From contig NZ_SAUF01000002.1 in assembly GCF_004023665.1 (NCBI RefSeq), forward strand, positions 868,001 through 932,000: a DNA stretch of 64,000 nucleotides, in the 5' to 3' direction. The DNA comes from Afifella aestuarii (GTDB lineage: Bacteria > Pseudomonadota > Alphaproteobacteria > Rhizobiales > Afifellaceae). Each line of letters opens with the position of its first letter. Position 1 is the first letter of the stretch. This document shows positions 15,330-24,889 of this stretch, one piece after another. The position numbers and the translations under genes were made by a program. The notes beneath the pieces were generated by a model. That model had not been told where the DNA came from and made no database searches. It saw only the letters and a program-made list of their open reading frames with translations.

Positions 15330-15624
15330 CGGCGGCCGAAGATCGACGGGCGTATGCGTGGATCATGATGGCGCTTGCGGCCGTTTGAAGCCATATGCAA
15401 CATACAGCCGATGGCAAGTTTGTCCTCGCCATCGGCAAAGGTGAGGCGCTTGATGTCATCAACAACGACGAAGTTCAGCCAGAAAGATTTCCGGCGTGGC
15501 GTCGACGATATTTTGACGTTGGGTCCAATCCGCAATGCACTGCGCGAACTTTTGCATGCGAGGCGCAGCGGTAAAAAGACTGGTTCAGCCGGCGATATGG
15601 CCTCTCGCGGCAATGTGAGCGCTT
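15330..15624. other. Gene-free lower-GC stretch upstream of parDE, possible decayed gene
   Basis: 295 bases without a convincing gene. A minus-strand frame (15613-15326) contains FWLNFVVVDDIKRLTFADGE, which looks protein-like, but has no ribosome site or recognisable domain. Base composition is visibly less GC-rich than the flanks. It may be the remnant of a gene acquired with parDE. Confidence 0.4.
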
Positions 15625-16065
15625 ATGACGAACGAGCTTCCCGAAAGGCCGGATAGCTCGAACCGCAAGGGCGAGGAAGGCGGGTCGCGGGCCGGCGACC
15701 GCTACCTCGCGATCGGCAGTCTTCATCTCCACGGCAACGACCTGGCCGAATTGCGGAAGATTGCCAGCGAGAACCCTGCGCTTGCCGAAAAGATCGTGGA
15801 TCAGAGAGACAGGGAAGACGCCCGGGCGAATGCGAGTTATCGCTTCGGCATCGTGGCATCCCTCATTTTGATCGCGATGGCGCTCTCTTCCTTGACTTTC
15901 ATTCTCGTCTGGGCAGGGCTGCTCGCGACGATCGGTCTGGCGCTCGCGACGCTTGCGATTGCCGTTCTGATCCGAGTGGTCCTTACGGGAGAATGGTCCG
16001 AGACGAGCTGGTTCGGCAGGGTGGTCAACGCTCTGGCGCGCATGCTCGGTTCAGCAAGCGAATGA
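15625..16065 (+). CDS. Small two-helix membrane protein, DUF2335-like
   Basis: 146 residues. A polar N-terminal half includes LAELRKIASENPALAEKIVDQRDRED, resembling the segment before the membrane helices of DUF2335 proteins. Two adjacent membrane helices follow (about 75-93 and 95-115), then a short amphipathic tail. Function is unknown. It stands alone between the toxin-antitoxin remnant and the feu operon. Confidence 0.6.
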   Translation: MTNELPERPDSSNRKGEEGGSRAGDRYLAIGSLHLHGNDLAELRKIASENPALAEKIVDQRDREDARANASYRFGIVASLILIAMALSSLTFILVWAGLLATIGLALATLAIAVLIRVVLTGEWSETSWFGRVVNALARMLGSASE

Positions 16066-16141
16066 CACAAAAGGGCGGGCGGGTAGCAATGGCTTTGCCC
16101 GGGACGATTTGTGTCGCGGCCTTTCCCCAGAAACTCTCCCC

Positions 16142-16159
16142 CATTCAGCCCGCATTCAG
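16142..16159 (+). promoter_or_regulatory. Direct repeats of CATTCAG with 11-bp period, candidate FeuP site
   Basis: CATTCAG occurs at 16142-16148 and 16153-16159, embedded in longer matching sequence (CATTCAGCC each time). An 11-bp period places both on one face of the helix, the classic layout for OmpR/PhoB-type dimers. The repeats lie 23 bases before the feuN-like gene. Autoregulation by FeuP is inference. Confidence 0.55.
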
Positions 16160-16181
16160 CCGCTCGTGTTATGAGACAGGC

Positions 16182-16457
16182 ATGATGATGTTGCGCCCCT
16201 TCCTGTCGGTCTTCGCCCTTCTCCTGTCGCTTCTGGTGGCCGGGGAGGCGGCTGCTGCCTGTCTTGGCCCCGGCGAGGCGCGCCAGGTGGTGGCGTCCGG
16301 CCAGGCCGTGCCGCTGTCGCAGGCGCTCCGGCGTGCCGGCATTTCCGGCGAGGTCGTCGACGTCAAATTGTGCGAGGCGGGCGGCGGCTATGTCTATCAG
16401 GCCTCCGTGCTCGGCCCGGACGGAAGGCTCCAGCGCGTCAACATTCCGGCGCGTTAG
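16182..16457 (+). CDS. feuN: FeuN-like small periplasmic inhibitor of the sensor kinase
   Basis: About 91 residues; the start could be any of the ATGs at 16182, 16185 or 16188, the last having the best spacing from AGACAGG. A signal peptide (LRPFLSVFALLLSLLVAG...AAA) is followed by a small PepSY-like domain with LCEAGGGYVYQ and two cysteines. FeuN of Sinorhizobium is a small periplasmic protein encoded next to feuP that restrains FeuQ. Size, signal, fold and place match, so the symbol is offered on context plus similarity of plan. Confidence 0.7.
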   Translation: MMMLRPFLSVFALLLSLLVAGEAAAACLGPGEARQVVASGQAVPLSQALRRAGISGEVVDVKLCEAGGGYVYQASVLGPDGRLQRVNIPAR

Positions 16458-16625
16458 GCAAAGAGATAGTCTTTCGAAGACGAATCGCAGCCGATGAACA
16501 TTGGCCGACGAACACGGGCCGACGAACCCGGGCCGGAGAACACGGAACGGCGAAAAAGGCCGGTCAAAAGAGGCGGCCGATAGCGGGCGACAAATCCCGA
16601 GCAGAGACGAAAGGCGAAGGCTCTC

Positions 16626-17312
16626 ATGCGCATTTTGGTCGTGGAGGACGACGAGAATCTGAACCGTCAGATGGTGAGCGCGCTCACCGAGCAGGGTTAT
16701 GCGGTCGATGCCGCGCTCGACGGTGAGGACGGCCATTTTCTCGGCGAGACGGAGCCCTACGACGCCGTGATTCTCGATCTCGGCCTGCCGCAGATGGATG
16801 GGCTGTCGGTTCTGGAAGCCTGGCGCCGCGAGGGGCGCACCATGCCCGTCCTCATCCTGACGGCGCGCGACCGCTGGTCCGACAAGGTGCAGGGGATCGA
16901 CGCCGGCGCCGACGATTATGTCGCCAAGCCCTTCCATATGGAGGAGGTTCTGGCGCGCGTGCGCGCGCTCGTGCGACGCGCCGCCGGCCATGCCTCGAAC
17001 GACCTCACCGCCGGGCCCGTGCGCCTCGATCTGAGGGCGAGCCGCGTGACGGTCGACGGCAATCCGGTGAAGCTCACCTCGCACGAATACAAGGTGCTCG
17101 AATATCTCATGCACCATCGCGGCAAGACGATCTCGCGCACGGAGCTGACGGAGCATCTTTACGATCAGGATTTCGATCGCGATTCCAACACGATCGAAGT
17201 TTTTGTCGGACGTCTCAGAAAGAAGCTCGGCATCGATCTGATCGAGACGGTGCGCGGGCTCGGCTACCGCATCGATCCGCCGGGAGGCGAGACCGACGGC
17301 GCCGATGCTTGA
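16626..17312 (+). CDS. feuP: FeuP-like OmpR-family response regulator
   Basis: 228 residues. The receiver domain (1-120) has acidic EDD at 7-9, phospho-acceptor Asp51 and the Lys of DDYVAKPF. A winged-helix output domain (about 130-225) ends in NTIEVFVGRLRKKLG and ETVRGLGYRI. The sequence closely fits FeuP, which in rhizobia controls cyclic glucan export and responses to low osmolarity. It overlaps feuQ by 8 bases. The 168-bp gap after feuN contains imperfect GGCCGACGAACACGG repeats. Confidence 0.85.
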   Translation: MRILVVEDDENLNRQMVSALTEQGYAVDAALDGEDGHFLGETEPYDAVILDLGLPQMDGLSVLEAWRREGRTMPVLILTARDRWSDKVQGIDAGADDYVAKPFHMEEVLARVRALVRRAAGHASNDLTAGPVRLDLRASRVTVDGNPVKLTSHEYKVLEYLMHHRGKTISRTELTEHLYDQDFDRDSNTIEVFVGRLRKKLGIDLIETVRGLGYRIDPPGGETDGADA

Positions 17313-18723
17313 GCGGCTGCATCCACGAAGCTGGGGGCTCAGGCGCAGCACGTCCGAGGGGCAGGGCTCGCTCAGCCTGCGGCTCGCCATCATCGCGGCG
17401 GCCGGCACGACGGTCGCGCTGCTTCTCGCCGCCATTCTCTTCATTTCGCTTTTTCGCGACAGCCTGCAGCGCAGTTTCGATTTCCGCCTGGTGGCGCTGC
17501 ACAAGGCGCTCGTCGGCGCCGTCGTCGCCTCGGGCGAGGGGCCGAACGAAACGCAGGTGGCGCTCGGCGAGCCGCGCTTTTCCCTGCCGCAATCGGGCTG
17601 GTACTGGCAGATCCGCGATATGGAGACGGGCGCGGTTCTGACCGCCTCGCCGTCGCTCTTCGGTGATCATCTCGCCGTCGACGATCTGCCCGACCCGGAC
17701 GGGCGGCCGCGCCGCCTTTCTTTCGAGGGGCCCGGGGGACGCGGCCTCAGAGCCGTGGAACGCCAGATCACCAAGCCGGACGGCAAGCGCCTTGCGGTGC
17801 TGGTGGCCGGCGATGCCCGCGGCGTGGCGCGCGACATTTCCAGATTCACCACCATCGTGGCGATTACGCTCGGCATCTTCGGACTGCTTCTCGCGATCGG
17901 CGCAGCCGTCCTGATTCGCTTCGGGCTTCGACCCTTGCGCGACGTGCGCGCCGCCTTGCAGGAGGTCCGGCGCGGCGAACGCGTCAGCCTCGGCGGCCAG
18001 TGGCCCGACGAAATCGCCCCGCTTGCCGAAGATCTCGATGCGCTCATCCTCTCCAATCGCGAGATCGTGGAACGGGCCCGCCGCCATGTCGGCAATCTTG
18101 CGCATGCTCTGAAGACCCCGCTCGCCATTCTGCAGAACGAGGCGGAGGCGGGCGAGGGCGAGCTTGCCGACCGCGTCGGCCGTCAGGTGGAGGTGATGCG
18201 CGGCCAGATCGGCCATCATCTCGACCGGGCCCGCATCGCCGCGCAGACGAACGTCATCGGCGCCATGACGCCGGTGGCGCCCGTGGTGGAGGCCCTGGCG
18301 CGCGTCATGCAGAAGGTGCATGGCCGCGACCGTCCGCTCGAGATCAGCGTGCATTGTCCGGCAACGCTCGTCTTCCGGGGCGAGAAGCAGGATCTCGAAG
18401 AGATGGTCGGAAACCTCCTCGACAATGCCTGCAAATGGGCGGGCTCTGAGGTGACGCTCTCGTGCCTGCCCGCCGGTGACGGCAATGCGCGGCGCGCGCG
18501 GCTCATGATCACCGATGACGGGCCGGGGCTCGCGCCGGACGAGCGTAAGAAAGTGCTGGCCCGCGGCATGCGCCTCGACGAGACGAAGCCGGGCTCCGGT
18601 CTCGGCCTGTCGATCGTGGACGAACTCGCCCGCATCTATGGTGGCGCTTTGACCTTGGAGGCGGCGCCGGAAGGGGGCCTGAAGGCCGTGCTCGACCTGC
18701 CGGTGGCGGAAAAGAACGGATAG
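17305..18723 (+). CDS. feuQ: FeuQ-like sensor histidine kinase
   Basis: 472 residues. Two membrane helices (about 26-50 and 185-210) flank a periplasmic sensor domain (LPQSGWYWQIRD). A HAMP linker, an H-box (GNLAHALKTPLAILQNE, His near 264) and an ATPase domain with N (NLLDNACKW), G1 (DDGPGL) and G2 (GSGLGLSI) boxes follow. This is the PhoQ-like architecture. It presumably phosphorylates the FeuP-like partner and is restrained by the FeuN-like protein in the periplasm. Confidence 0.88.
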   Translation: MLERLHPRSWGLRRSTSEGQGSLSLRLAIIAAAGTTVALLLAAILFISLFRDSLQRSFDFRLVALHKALVGAVVASGEGPNETQVALGEPRFSLPQSGWYWQIRDMETGAVLTASPSLFGDHLAVDDLPDPDGRPRRLSFEGPGGRGLRAVERQITKPDGKRLAVLVAGDARGVARDISRFTTIVAITLGIFGLLLAIGAAVLIRFGLRPLRDVRAALQEVRRGERVSLGGQWPDEIAPLAEDLDALILSNREIVERARRHVGNLAHALKTPLAILQNEAEAGEGELADRVGRQVEVMRGQIGHHLDRARIAAQTNVIGAMTPVAPVVEALARVMQKVHGRDRPLEISVHCPATLVFRGEKQDLEEMVGNLLDNACKWAGSEVTLSCLPAGDGNARRARLMITDDGPGLAPDERKKVLARGMRLDETKPGSGLGLSIVDELARIYGGALTLEAAPEGGLKAVLDLPVAEKNG

Positions 18724-18850
18724 GCCGTCGGAACGTCTGCTCCTTGAAAGGTGAAGAGGCCTCCGACCGCAATTTTGCCATGCTGCTCTGGAACCGGTTC
18801 GCTCGATCTGCCATGGATTGGCCGAGGGGTTTTTTCGAGAGGATTGTTCA

Positions 18851-19327
18851 ATGAGACTTGCAGTGACGAGTGCCGCGATCGGTGCTCTGTTTCTCACCGC
18901 TTGCCAGACCGAGCCCGGGGGGATGGGGCAGCGCGAAGGCATCGGGACCCTCGGCGGTGCCGTGGTCGGTGGCGTTCTCGGCAACCAGATCGGCCATGGT
19001 TCGGGTCGTGTTGCGGCAACCGCGATCGGCGCACTCGCCGGCGGCCTGATCGGCAACCGCGTCGGCGCGAATATGGACCAGCAGGCCCGTCAGCAGGCGC
19101 TTGCCGCCGAATACCAGGCGCTCGAATACGGTGCGCCGGGCCGTCCGGTTCAGTGGCAGGCGAGCTCTGGCAATTACCGCGGCGAAATCGTTCCGGGACA
19201 GACCTACCAGATCAATTCCGTCGATTGCCGCGACTATGCGCACACGATCTATATCGAAGGCTCGCCGCAGGTGGCCCGCGGCACGGCCTGCCGTCAGCCG
19301 GACGGCACCTGGCGTCCGGTGAGCTGA
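18851..19327 (+). CDS. Glycine-zipper outer-membrane lipoprotein (17 kDa antigen-like)
   Basis: 158 residues from ATG 18851. The lipobox is LTAC (Cys18). A glycine-zipper 2TM region follows (GTLGGAVVGGVLGNQIG, then GALAGGLIGNRVG). The C-terminal domain ends CRQPDGTWRPVS, as in RT0821/Lpp0805-type surface lipoproteins. It is probably anchored in the outer membrane. It follows feuQ by 127 bases and has its own AGGA site. Confidence 0.88.
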   Translation: MRLAVTSAAIGALFLTACQTEPGGMGQREGIGTLGGAVVGGVLGNQIGHGSGRVAATAIGALAGGLIGNRVGANMDQQARQQALAAEYQALEYGAPGRPVQWQASSGNYRGEIVPGQTYQINSVDCRDYAHTIYIEGSPQVARGTACRQPDGTWRPVS

Positions 19328-19352
19328 GCTCGGTAGCGTTCTTTGTGATCCC

Positions 19353-19377
19353 AGGCCGCGGTGTTGTGCCGCGGCCT
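19353..19377. terminator. Terminator-like hairpin after the lipoprotein gene
   Basis: AGGCCGCGG (19353-19361) and CCGCGGCCT (19369-19377) form a perfect 9-bp stem with a 7-base loop, 26 bases after the stop. No T run follows on the plus strand, so it may act as an mRNA-stabilising or rho-assisted end. Confidence 0.6.
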
Positions 19378-19495
19378 GAAAAAGTGACCTGCCGCGAGGT
19401 TCTTGGGCATCCTATCTAGACGAAAGCGTGTTCGTCGCATTGTGACCCGGGCTTTGGACGGGTACATCTAGCCCAAGTTAAGAGCTTGAGATCTC

Positions 19496-20749
19496 ATGCT
19501 TCTCTGGTTGGCGATTGCAATCTTCACGGTCATCGCTGTTCTGGCCGTCGTTGTTCCTCTCCTGCGGGAGGGAAAACCCGTCGATTCGCGCGAAAACTAT
19601 GATGCGGCAGTTTACCGCCGACAGCTCGACGAGCTCGAGCGCGATCGCGAGGCTGGCCGGATCGGGCCTGAAGAGGCCGAAGCGGCGCGGGCCGAGATCG
19701 GCCGCCGTCTGATCGCTGCGGATCGCCGCGAGGCGGCGCGCACGGCCACCGCCGGTGGCGGCTTCCGGCGCGCGGCGACGGCTGCCGTCGCACTCGTCGG
19801 CATCCCGCTCATCGGCCTCGGGCTTTATCTCGCGCAGGGCTCTCCGGGCCTGCCCGACGAGCCCTTGCAGGCGCGTCTCGGCGATGCGCCGGACAGCAAG
19901 AACATTTCGCTTCTCGTCGGACGCGTGGAAGACCATCTGGCGCGCAATCCCGACGATGCGCGCGGCTGGGAGGTGCTGGCGCCCGTCTATTCGCGTCTCG
20001 GCCGCCCGGTCGACGCCGCCCGCGCCTATCGCAACGTGATCCGCCTCGGCGGCTCCACGCCCGCGCGGCAGACGGCGCTCGGCGAAGCGCTCGTCATGGC
20101 CTCCGGCGGCATCGTCACCGACGAAGCGCGCAAAGCTTTTGAAGCCTCCGCCGAATCGGGTGCCGAGCTCGACAGCGATACGGCCAAGGCCCGTTTCTAT
20201 CTGGCTCTCGCCATGGAGCAGGAAGGCGACAACGAGGGCGCGACGACCGCCTTGCACGCGCTTCTCGACGACGCGCCCGTCGATGCCGCCTGGCGTCCGG
20301 CGATCGAAGAGACGGTGGCGCGCATCGAGAGGGCGGAGAAGGACACGGCAGCAGCCCTTTTCGCCAAGCCGAACAAGCCGGCGCTCGGGCCTTTGCGCGA
20401 GAACGCGCCTAGCGCGCGGGCCGGCGCGGATGCGCCGCCTGCTGCGACGCCCGCGCGCGGGCCGAGCCAGGAGGAAATGGATGCCGCCGGCGCCATGGCT
20501 CCTGAAGATCGCATGGCAATGATCGAGGGGATGGTCGACAATCTGGCCGATCGTCTCGAGAAGAAGCCCGACGATGCGGATGGCTGGCTGCAGCTCGTCC
20601 GCTCCTACGCCGTGCTCGGACGGCGTGAAGATGCCGCCGAGGCCGCACGCACGGCCCTTGCGTCGGTCTCCGACACGGAGAAGCGGCGTGAAATCGCTCA
20701 GCTCGCCCAGGACCTGCGTCTCCCGGGCATGGAGGAGATGACGCAATGA
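19496..20749 (+). CDS. ccmI: Cytochrome c biogenesis protein CcmI/CycH
   Basis: 417 residues. Two membrane helices (about 2-20 and 90-110) are separated by the cytoplasmic loop [21 protein letters not shown], the CcmI signature. TPR-like helices fill the periplasmic part (about 135-400). It holds apocytochrome c for haem attachment by CcmF/CcmH. First gene of the cycHJKL operon; its stop overlaps ccmE by ATGA. A Pro/Ala-rich linker lies near 300-325. Confidence 0.93.
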   Translation: MLLWLAIAIFTVIAVLAVVVPLLREGKPVDSRENYDAAVYRRQLDELERDREAGRIGPEEAEAARAEIGRRLIAADRREAARTATAGGGFRRAATAAVALVGIPLIGLGLYLAQGSPGLPDEPLQARLGDAPDSKNISLLVGRVEDHLARNPDDARGWEVLAPVYSRLGRPVDAARAYRNVIRLGGSTPARQTALGEALVMASGGIVTDEARKAFEASAESGAELDSDTAKARFYLALAMEQEGDNEGATTALHALLDDAPVDAAWRPAIEETVARIERAEKDTAAALFAKPNKPALGPLRENAPSARAGADAPPAATPARGPSQEEMDAAGAMAPEDRMAMIEGMVDNLADRLEKKPDDADGWLQLVRSYAVLGRREDAAEAARTALASVSDTEKRREIAQLAQDLRLPGMEEMTQ

Positions 20750-21198
20750 CCCGCAAACAACGCCGTTTGTCGCTCATTGCCGGAGCCGGATTGGTGCTTG
20801 CGAGCGCCGTCGGCCTGGTGGCCTATGCACTCAACGACCAGATCGTCTTCTTCTACGCGCCGAGCGAACTCGCCGAAAAGAACATCGCCCCGGGTTCGCG
20901 CATCCGGCTCGGCGGCCTTGTCGCCGAAGGGTCGGTGAAGCGTGAGAAGGACGGCGAAGTCTTCTTCTCCATCACCGATACGGCGCAGGTCGTGCCGGTC
21001 ATGTATCGCGGCATTCTGCCGGACCTGTTCCGCGAAGGGCAGGGCGTCGTGGCCGAAGGCCGGATGGAGCCCGATGGCAGCTTCCATGCCGACAGCGTGC
21101 TGGCCAAGCATGATGAGAATTACATGCCGCGCGAGGTCGCCGATTCCCTGAAATCGCAGGGCCTGTGGAAGCATAACCAAGAGACAGCGACGCAGTGA
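20746..21198 (+). CDS. ccmE: Haem chaperone CcmE/CycJ
   Basis: 150 residues. An N-terminal membrane anchor ([20 protein letters not shown]) precedes an OB-fold domain. His122 in [10 protein letters not shown] is the residue that binds haem covalently. It ferries haem from the CcmC side to CcmF in the periplasm. It overlaps the genes on both sides, so it is probably co-translated with them. Confidence 0.96.
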   Translation: MTRKQRRLSLIAGAGLVLASAVGLVAYALNDQIVFFYAPSELAEKNIAPGSRIRLGGLVAEGSVKREKDGEVFFSITDTAQVVPVMYRGILPDLFREGQGVVAEGRMEPDGSFHADSVLAKHDENYMPREVADSLKSQGLWKHNQETATQ

Positions 21199-23201
21199 TG
21201 TCTTCGATGTCTGGCTTTTCGATCGCTGAACTCGGCCATTACGCGCTCGTTCTGGCGTTGGCGCTGTCGCTCATTCAGTCGACGGTGCCGCTGTGGGGCG
21301 CTTCGGCGCGCGACAACCGGCTGATGCGGGTGGGCACGGTCTCGACCCTCATCGGCTTTCTGTATGTGGCCTTTGCCTTCGGCGCGCTCACCGTCGCCTA
21401 TGTGAATTCCGATTTCTCCGTGGCGAATGTCTGGGAGAACTCGCATTCGGCGAAGCCGCTTCTGTTCAAGATTTCCGGTGTGTGGGGCAATCACGAAGGC
21501 TCCATGATGCTGTGGGTCCTGATCCTGTCGCTCTTCGGAGCGCTGGTGGCGGCCTTCGGCGGCAATCTGCCGGTGACCTTGAAGGCGCGCGTGCTCGCCG
21601 TGCAGGGCTGGGTCGCGACGGCGTTCTTGCTCTTCATCCTGACCACTTCGAACCCGTTCCTGCGCCTGACGCCGGCGCCGGGCGAGGGGCGCGATCTCAA
21701 CCCGATCCTGCAGGATGTCGGCCTCGCCATTCATCCGCCGCTTCTCTATCTCGGCTATGTCGGCTTCTCGATCGTCTTTTCGTTCGCCGCGGCCGCGCTC
21801 ATCGAAGGCCGCGTCGATGCGGCCTGGGCGCGCTGGGTCAGGCCCTGGACGCTGATGGCCTGGATCTTCCTGACGCTCGGCATCGCCATGGGCTCCTACT
21901 GGGCCTATTACGAGCTCGGCTGGGGCGGCTGGTGGTTCTGGGATCCTGTCGAGAACGCTTCCTTCATGCCGTGGCTGGCGGGAACCGCTCTTCTGCATTC
22001 GGCGATCGTCATGGAGAAGCGGGGCGCCCTCAAGATCTGGACGATCCTGCTGGCGATCCTCACCTTCTCGCTGTCGCTGCTCGGCACGTTTCTGGTGCGC
22101 TCCGGCGTGCTCACCTCGGTGCACGCCTTCGCGACGGACCCGACGCGCGGCGTCTTCATCCTGGCAATCCTGGTGCTCTTCATCGGCGGGTCGCTGGCGC
22201 TTTTCGCCTGGCGGGCGCCAGAGCTGAAACAGGGCGGCCTGTTCGCGCCGATCAGCCGTGAGGGCGCGCTTCTCTACAACAATCTCTTCCTGGTGGCGGC
22301 AACGGCGACGGTCTTCGCCGGCACGCTTTATCCGCTCGTTCTGGAAGCGCTCACCAAGGACAAGATTTCGGTGGGGGCGCCGTTCTACAACATCACCTTC
22401 GCGCCTCTGATGGTGCCGGTGCTTCTGGCCGTCCCCTTCGGGCCGATGCTCGCCTGGAAGCGCGGCGATCTCGCTGCGGCCGCACAACGCTTGCTCTTCG
22501 CCATGGTGCTGGCCGTCGTGGCGTTCGTGGCGACCTTGATCATAGAGGGCGTGCAGCATCCGCTGGCGCCTGTCGGGATCGGTCTCGGCATCTGGCTGAT
22601 CGCCGGCGCCGCCAACGAGATCATCGATCGCTCCGGCATCGGGCGCATGCCGCTGAAGACCTCCTGGGCGCGCTTTACGGGCATGCCGCGGACGGCCTTT
22701 GCGACGGCGCTCGCCCATGCCGGCCTCGGCGTGACCGTGATCGGCATCGTCGCCACGACGACCTATCAGACCGAGACGATCGTTTCCGTAAAGCCCGGAG
22801 AATCTCTGGAAACCGGCGGCTACACGCTGACCTATCAGGATTACGTGCCGCATACGGAGAACAATTACCGCGAGGAGCTCTACCGCTTCGTCGTGTCCCG
22901 CAACGGTGAGGCTCTTCTCGCCATGGCGCCGGCGAAACGCTTCTATTCCACGCGTCAGATGTCGACCACGGAAGCGGCGATCAAGACCTTCTGGTTCTCG
23001 CAGCTTTACGTGTCGATCGGCGATCAGCACGATGACGGCTCGCTCACCGTGCGCGCCTACTACAAGCCGCTCGTCACCTTCATCTGGCTGGGTGCGGTTT
23101 TGATGGCGATCGGCGGGACGGTGTCCCTCTCTGACCGGCGCTTCCGCATCGGTGTCGCCAAACCCGCACGCGCCAAGCGTCTGCAGGAGGCAAAGGCGTG
23201 A
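21198..23201 (+). CDS. ccmF: Cytochrome c haem lyase subunit CcmF/CycK
   Basis: 667 residues from ATG 21198, overlapping the ccmE stop; an in-frame GTG at 21195 is the alternative. About fifteen membrane helices. The haem-handling WWD domain is seen as GGWWFWDPVENASFMPWL near residue 240, with conserved His residues around it. It ligates haem to the CXXCH motif of apocytochromes together with CcmH. Full family length. Confidence 0.96.
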   Translation: MSSMSGFSIAELGHYALVLALALSLIQSTVPLWGASARDNRLMRVGTVSTLIGFLYVAFAFGALTVAYVNSDFSVANVWENSHSAKPLLFKISGVWGNHEGSMMLWVLILSLFGALVAAFGGNLPVTLKARVLAVQGWVATAFLLFILTTSNPFLRLTPAPGEGRDLNPILQDVGLAIHPPLLYLGYVGFSIVFSFAAAALIEGRVDAAWARWVRPWTLMAWIFLTLGIAMGSYWAYYELGWGGWWFWDPVENASFMPWLAGTALLHSAIVMEKRGALKIWTILLAILTFSLSLLGTFLVRSGVLTSVHAFATDPTRGVFILAILVLFIGGSLALFAWRAPELKQGGLFAPISREGALLYNNLFLVAATATVFAGTLYPLVLEALTKDKISVGAPFYNITFAPLMVPVLLAVPFGPMLAWKRGDLAAAAQRLLFAMVLAVVAFVATLIIEGVQHPLAPVGIGLGIWLIAGAANEIIDRSGIGRMPLKTSWARFTGMPRTAFATALAHAGLGVTVIGIVATTTYQTETIVSVKPGESLETGGYTLTYQDYVPHTENNYREELYRFVVSRNGEALLAMAPAKRFYSTRQMSTTEAAIKTFWFSQLYVSIGDQHDDGSLTVRAYYKPLVTFIWLGAVLMAIGGTVSLSDRRFRIGVAKPARAKRLQEAKA

Positions 23202-23698
23202 AACGCTTCTTGATCGCGCTTGCTCTTACGGCGCTGCTTCTTCCCGCAGGAGGAGCGCTGCAAAGGGGCGGCGGCTTCGACCTCGTCTCGCAGGCCTGGG
23301 CGGTCGAGCCCGACGAGATGCTGAAGGATCCGAAGCTGGAGGCGCGCGCGCGCGACCTTTCCGAACATCTGCGCTGCCTCGTCTGCCAGAACGAATCGAT
23401 CGACGATTCCAACGCCGACCTCGCCAAGGATCTGCGCCTTCTCGTGCGCGAGCGCATCAAGGCCGGCGACACCGACGAAGAGGTGAAGAAGTTCCTGGTC
23501 GACCGCTACGGCGAGTTCGTGCTGCTGCGACCCGTGCTCGACTGGAAGAATCTGATCCTGTGGGCGGCGCCGGTGATCGTGCTTCTGATCGGCGGCATCG
23601 CGCTCTTCATCCGCTTCCGCGGAACGGGCGTCCTATCGGAATCGAAGCTCTCCGCCTCCGAGGAGCGAGCGCTCGCCGATATTTTGAAGAAGTACTAG
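23198..23698 (+). CDS. ccmH: Cytochrome c biogenesis thiol protein CcmH/CycL
   Basis: 166 residues from GTG 23198 (GTGA overlap with ccmF). A signal helix is followed by the LRCLVCQNESI motif (Cys60 and Cys63), which reduces apocytochrome cysteines, then EVKKFLVDRYGEFVLLRP and a C-terminal membrane helix. Short CcmH as in rhizobia, where CcmI is separate. Last gene of the operon. Confidence 0.96.
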   Translation: MKRFLIALALTALLLPAGGALQRGGGFDLVSQAWAVEPDEMLKDPKLEARARDLSEHLRCLVCQNESIDDSNADLAKDLRLLVRERIKAGDTDEEVKKFLVDRYGEFVLLRPVLDWKNLILWAAPVIVLLIGGIALFIRFRGTGVLSESKLSASEERALADILKKY

Positions 23699-23911
23699 AG
23701 CCACTGTACCTCCATCGTCTGGAAAGCGCCTGAGGCTCTTGTGGGCGGTCATTGCTCCGCGGCAAGTGTGGCCCGCGGGTCGCAGGGCGCTTTGAAAGCT
23801 TCCGGCCAGCCGCAGCAGTTGCAACAAGGACGCCCGCTGCCTTGCCGGGAGATCGCGGATCGATCAGAACTGCGATCGATTCCCGTGTTTCGCCAGCCGC
23901 AATGGGCCTCC

Positions 23912-24889
23912 ATGACCAAGCCCTGCCTCAGTCTCGTCATCCCGATGCACAACGAGGAAGAGTGCCTGGACGGACTCTTTCGACGTCTTGAATCCGTGTT
24001 GGGCGAGCTTGGCATCTCCTACGAAATCGTCTGCGTCGACGACGGCAGCCGCGACCGGACGCTGGCGGCCCTGATCGAGCGGCAGAAACACGCGCCCTAT
24101 CTGCGGGTGATCGACCTCTCGCGCAATTTCGGCAAGGAGGCGGCGCTGACCGCCGGCCTCGACGCCTCGCGGGGCGATTGCGTGATTCCGATCGATGCTG
24201 ATCTGCAGGACCCGCCGGAGCTCATCGGCCGCATGCTGGAGAAGTGGCGAGAGGGCTACGAGGTCGTCAACGCCGTGCGCTCCGAGCGCCAGACCGATAC
24301 GCCGATGAAGAGGTGGACGGCGGGCCTGTTCTACTGGTCGGCGAACAAGCTCTCGGAAATCGAGATCCCGCCGAATGTTGGCGATTTCCGGCTCATGGAC
24401 CGCAAAGTGGTCGATGCCATCTGCGCGCTGCCGGAGCGCAGCCGCTTCAACAAGGGGCTGTTCGCCTGGGTCGGTTTCCGGCAGGCCAGCATCGAGTATT
24501 CCCGCGAGGCGCGCTTTGCCGGCGAGACCAAGTGGAAATACTGGCGGCTGTGGAATTTTGCCCTCGACGGCATCACCTCCTTCAGCTCGGTGCCATTGCG
24601 CATCTGGAGCTATCTGGGCGGAGCGATCGCGGGACTTGCGATCGTCTATGCCATCATCGTCGTCGTGCGCACGATGCTCTTCGGTCGTGATGTGCCGGGC
24701 TATCCGTCCCTGATCGTCGCCATCATGTTCTTCAACGGCCTCACCATGCTGAGCCTTGGCGCGATCGGCGAATATCTCTCCCGCATCTTCATCGAGGCGA
24801 AGCAGCGCCCGCTCTACATCGTCCGCAAGATCTACGAGCCGGATGCTGAGCCCGACGAGGCGACGCGGCAGGGCGAGGTCGGGGCGTGA
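23912..24889 (+). CDS. Polyprenyl-phosphate glycosyltransferase, GT2 (GtrB/DPM1-like)
   Basis: 325 residues from ATG 23912; the longer open frame upstream lacks protein-like sequence. The GT2 domain has LVIPMHNEEE, VDDGSRDRT and the IDADLQDPPE metal site, with KRWTAGLFYWSANKLS further on. Two C-terminal membrane helices (about 235-260 and 272-295) complete the GtrB plan. It likely moves a sugar from a nucleotide to undecaprenyl phosphate. It overlaps the next gene by GTGA. The 213-bp gap before it has an 8-bp inverted repeat (23723-23730/23786-23793) and no gene. Confidence 0.9.
   Translation: MTKPCLSLVIPMHNEEECLDGLFRRLESVLGELGISYEIVCVDDGSRDRTLAALIERQKHAPYLRVIDLSRNFGKEAALTAGLDASRGDCVIPIDADLQDPPELIGRMLEKWREGYEVVNAVRSERQTDTPMKRWTAGLFYWSANKLSEIEIPPNVGDFRLMDRKVVDAICALPERSRFNKGLFAWVGFRQASIEYSREARFAGETKWKYWRLWNFALDGITSFSSVPLRIWSYLGGAIAGLAIVYAIIVVVRTMLFGRDVPGYPSLIVAIMFFNGLTMLSLGAIGEYLSRIFIEAKQRPLYIVRKIYEPDAEPDEATRQGEVGA

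Noticed and set aside
21120-23030. 636-codon minus-strand frame opposite ccmF
   Set aside because: Charged, repetitive composition without a domain; ccmF on the plus strand is certain.
23741-23911. N-terminal extension of the GT2 gene
   Set aside because: The 57 extra codons encode no typical GT2 sequence and include an inverted repeat; ATG 23912 directly precedes the conserved LSLVIPMHNEEE strand.
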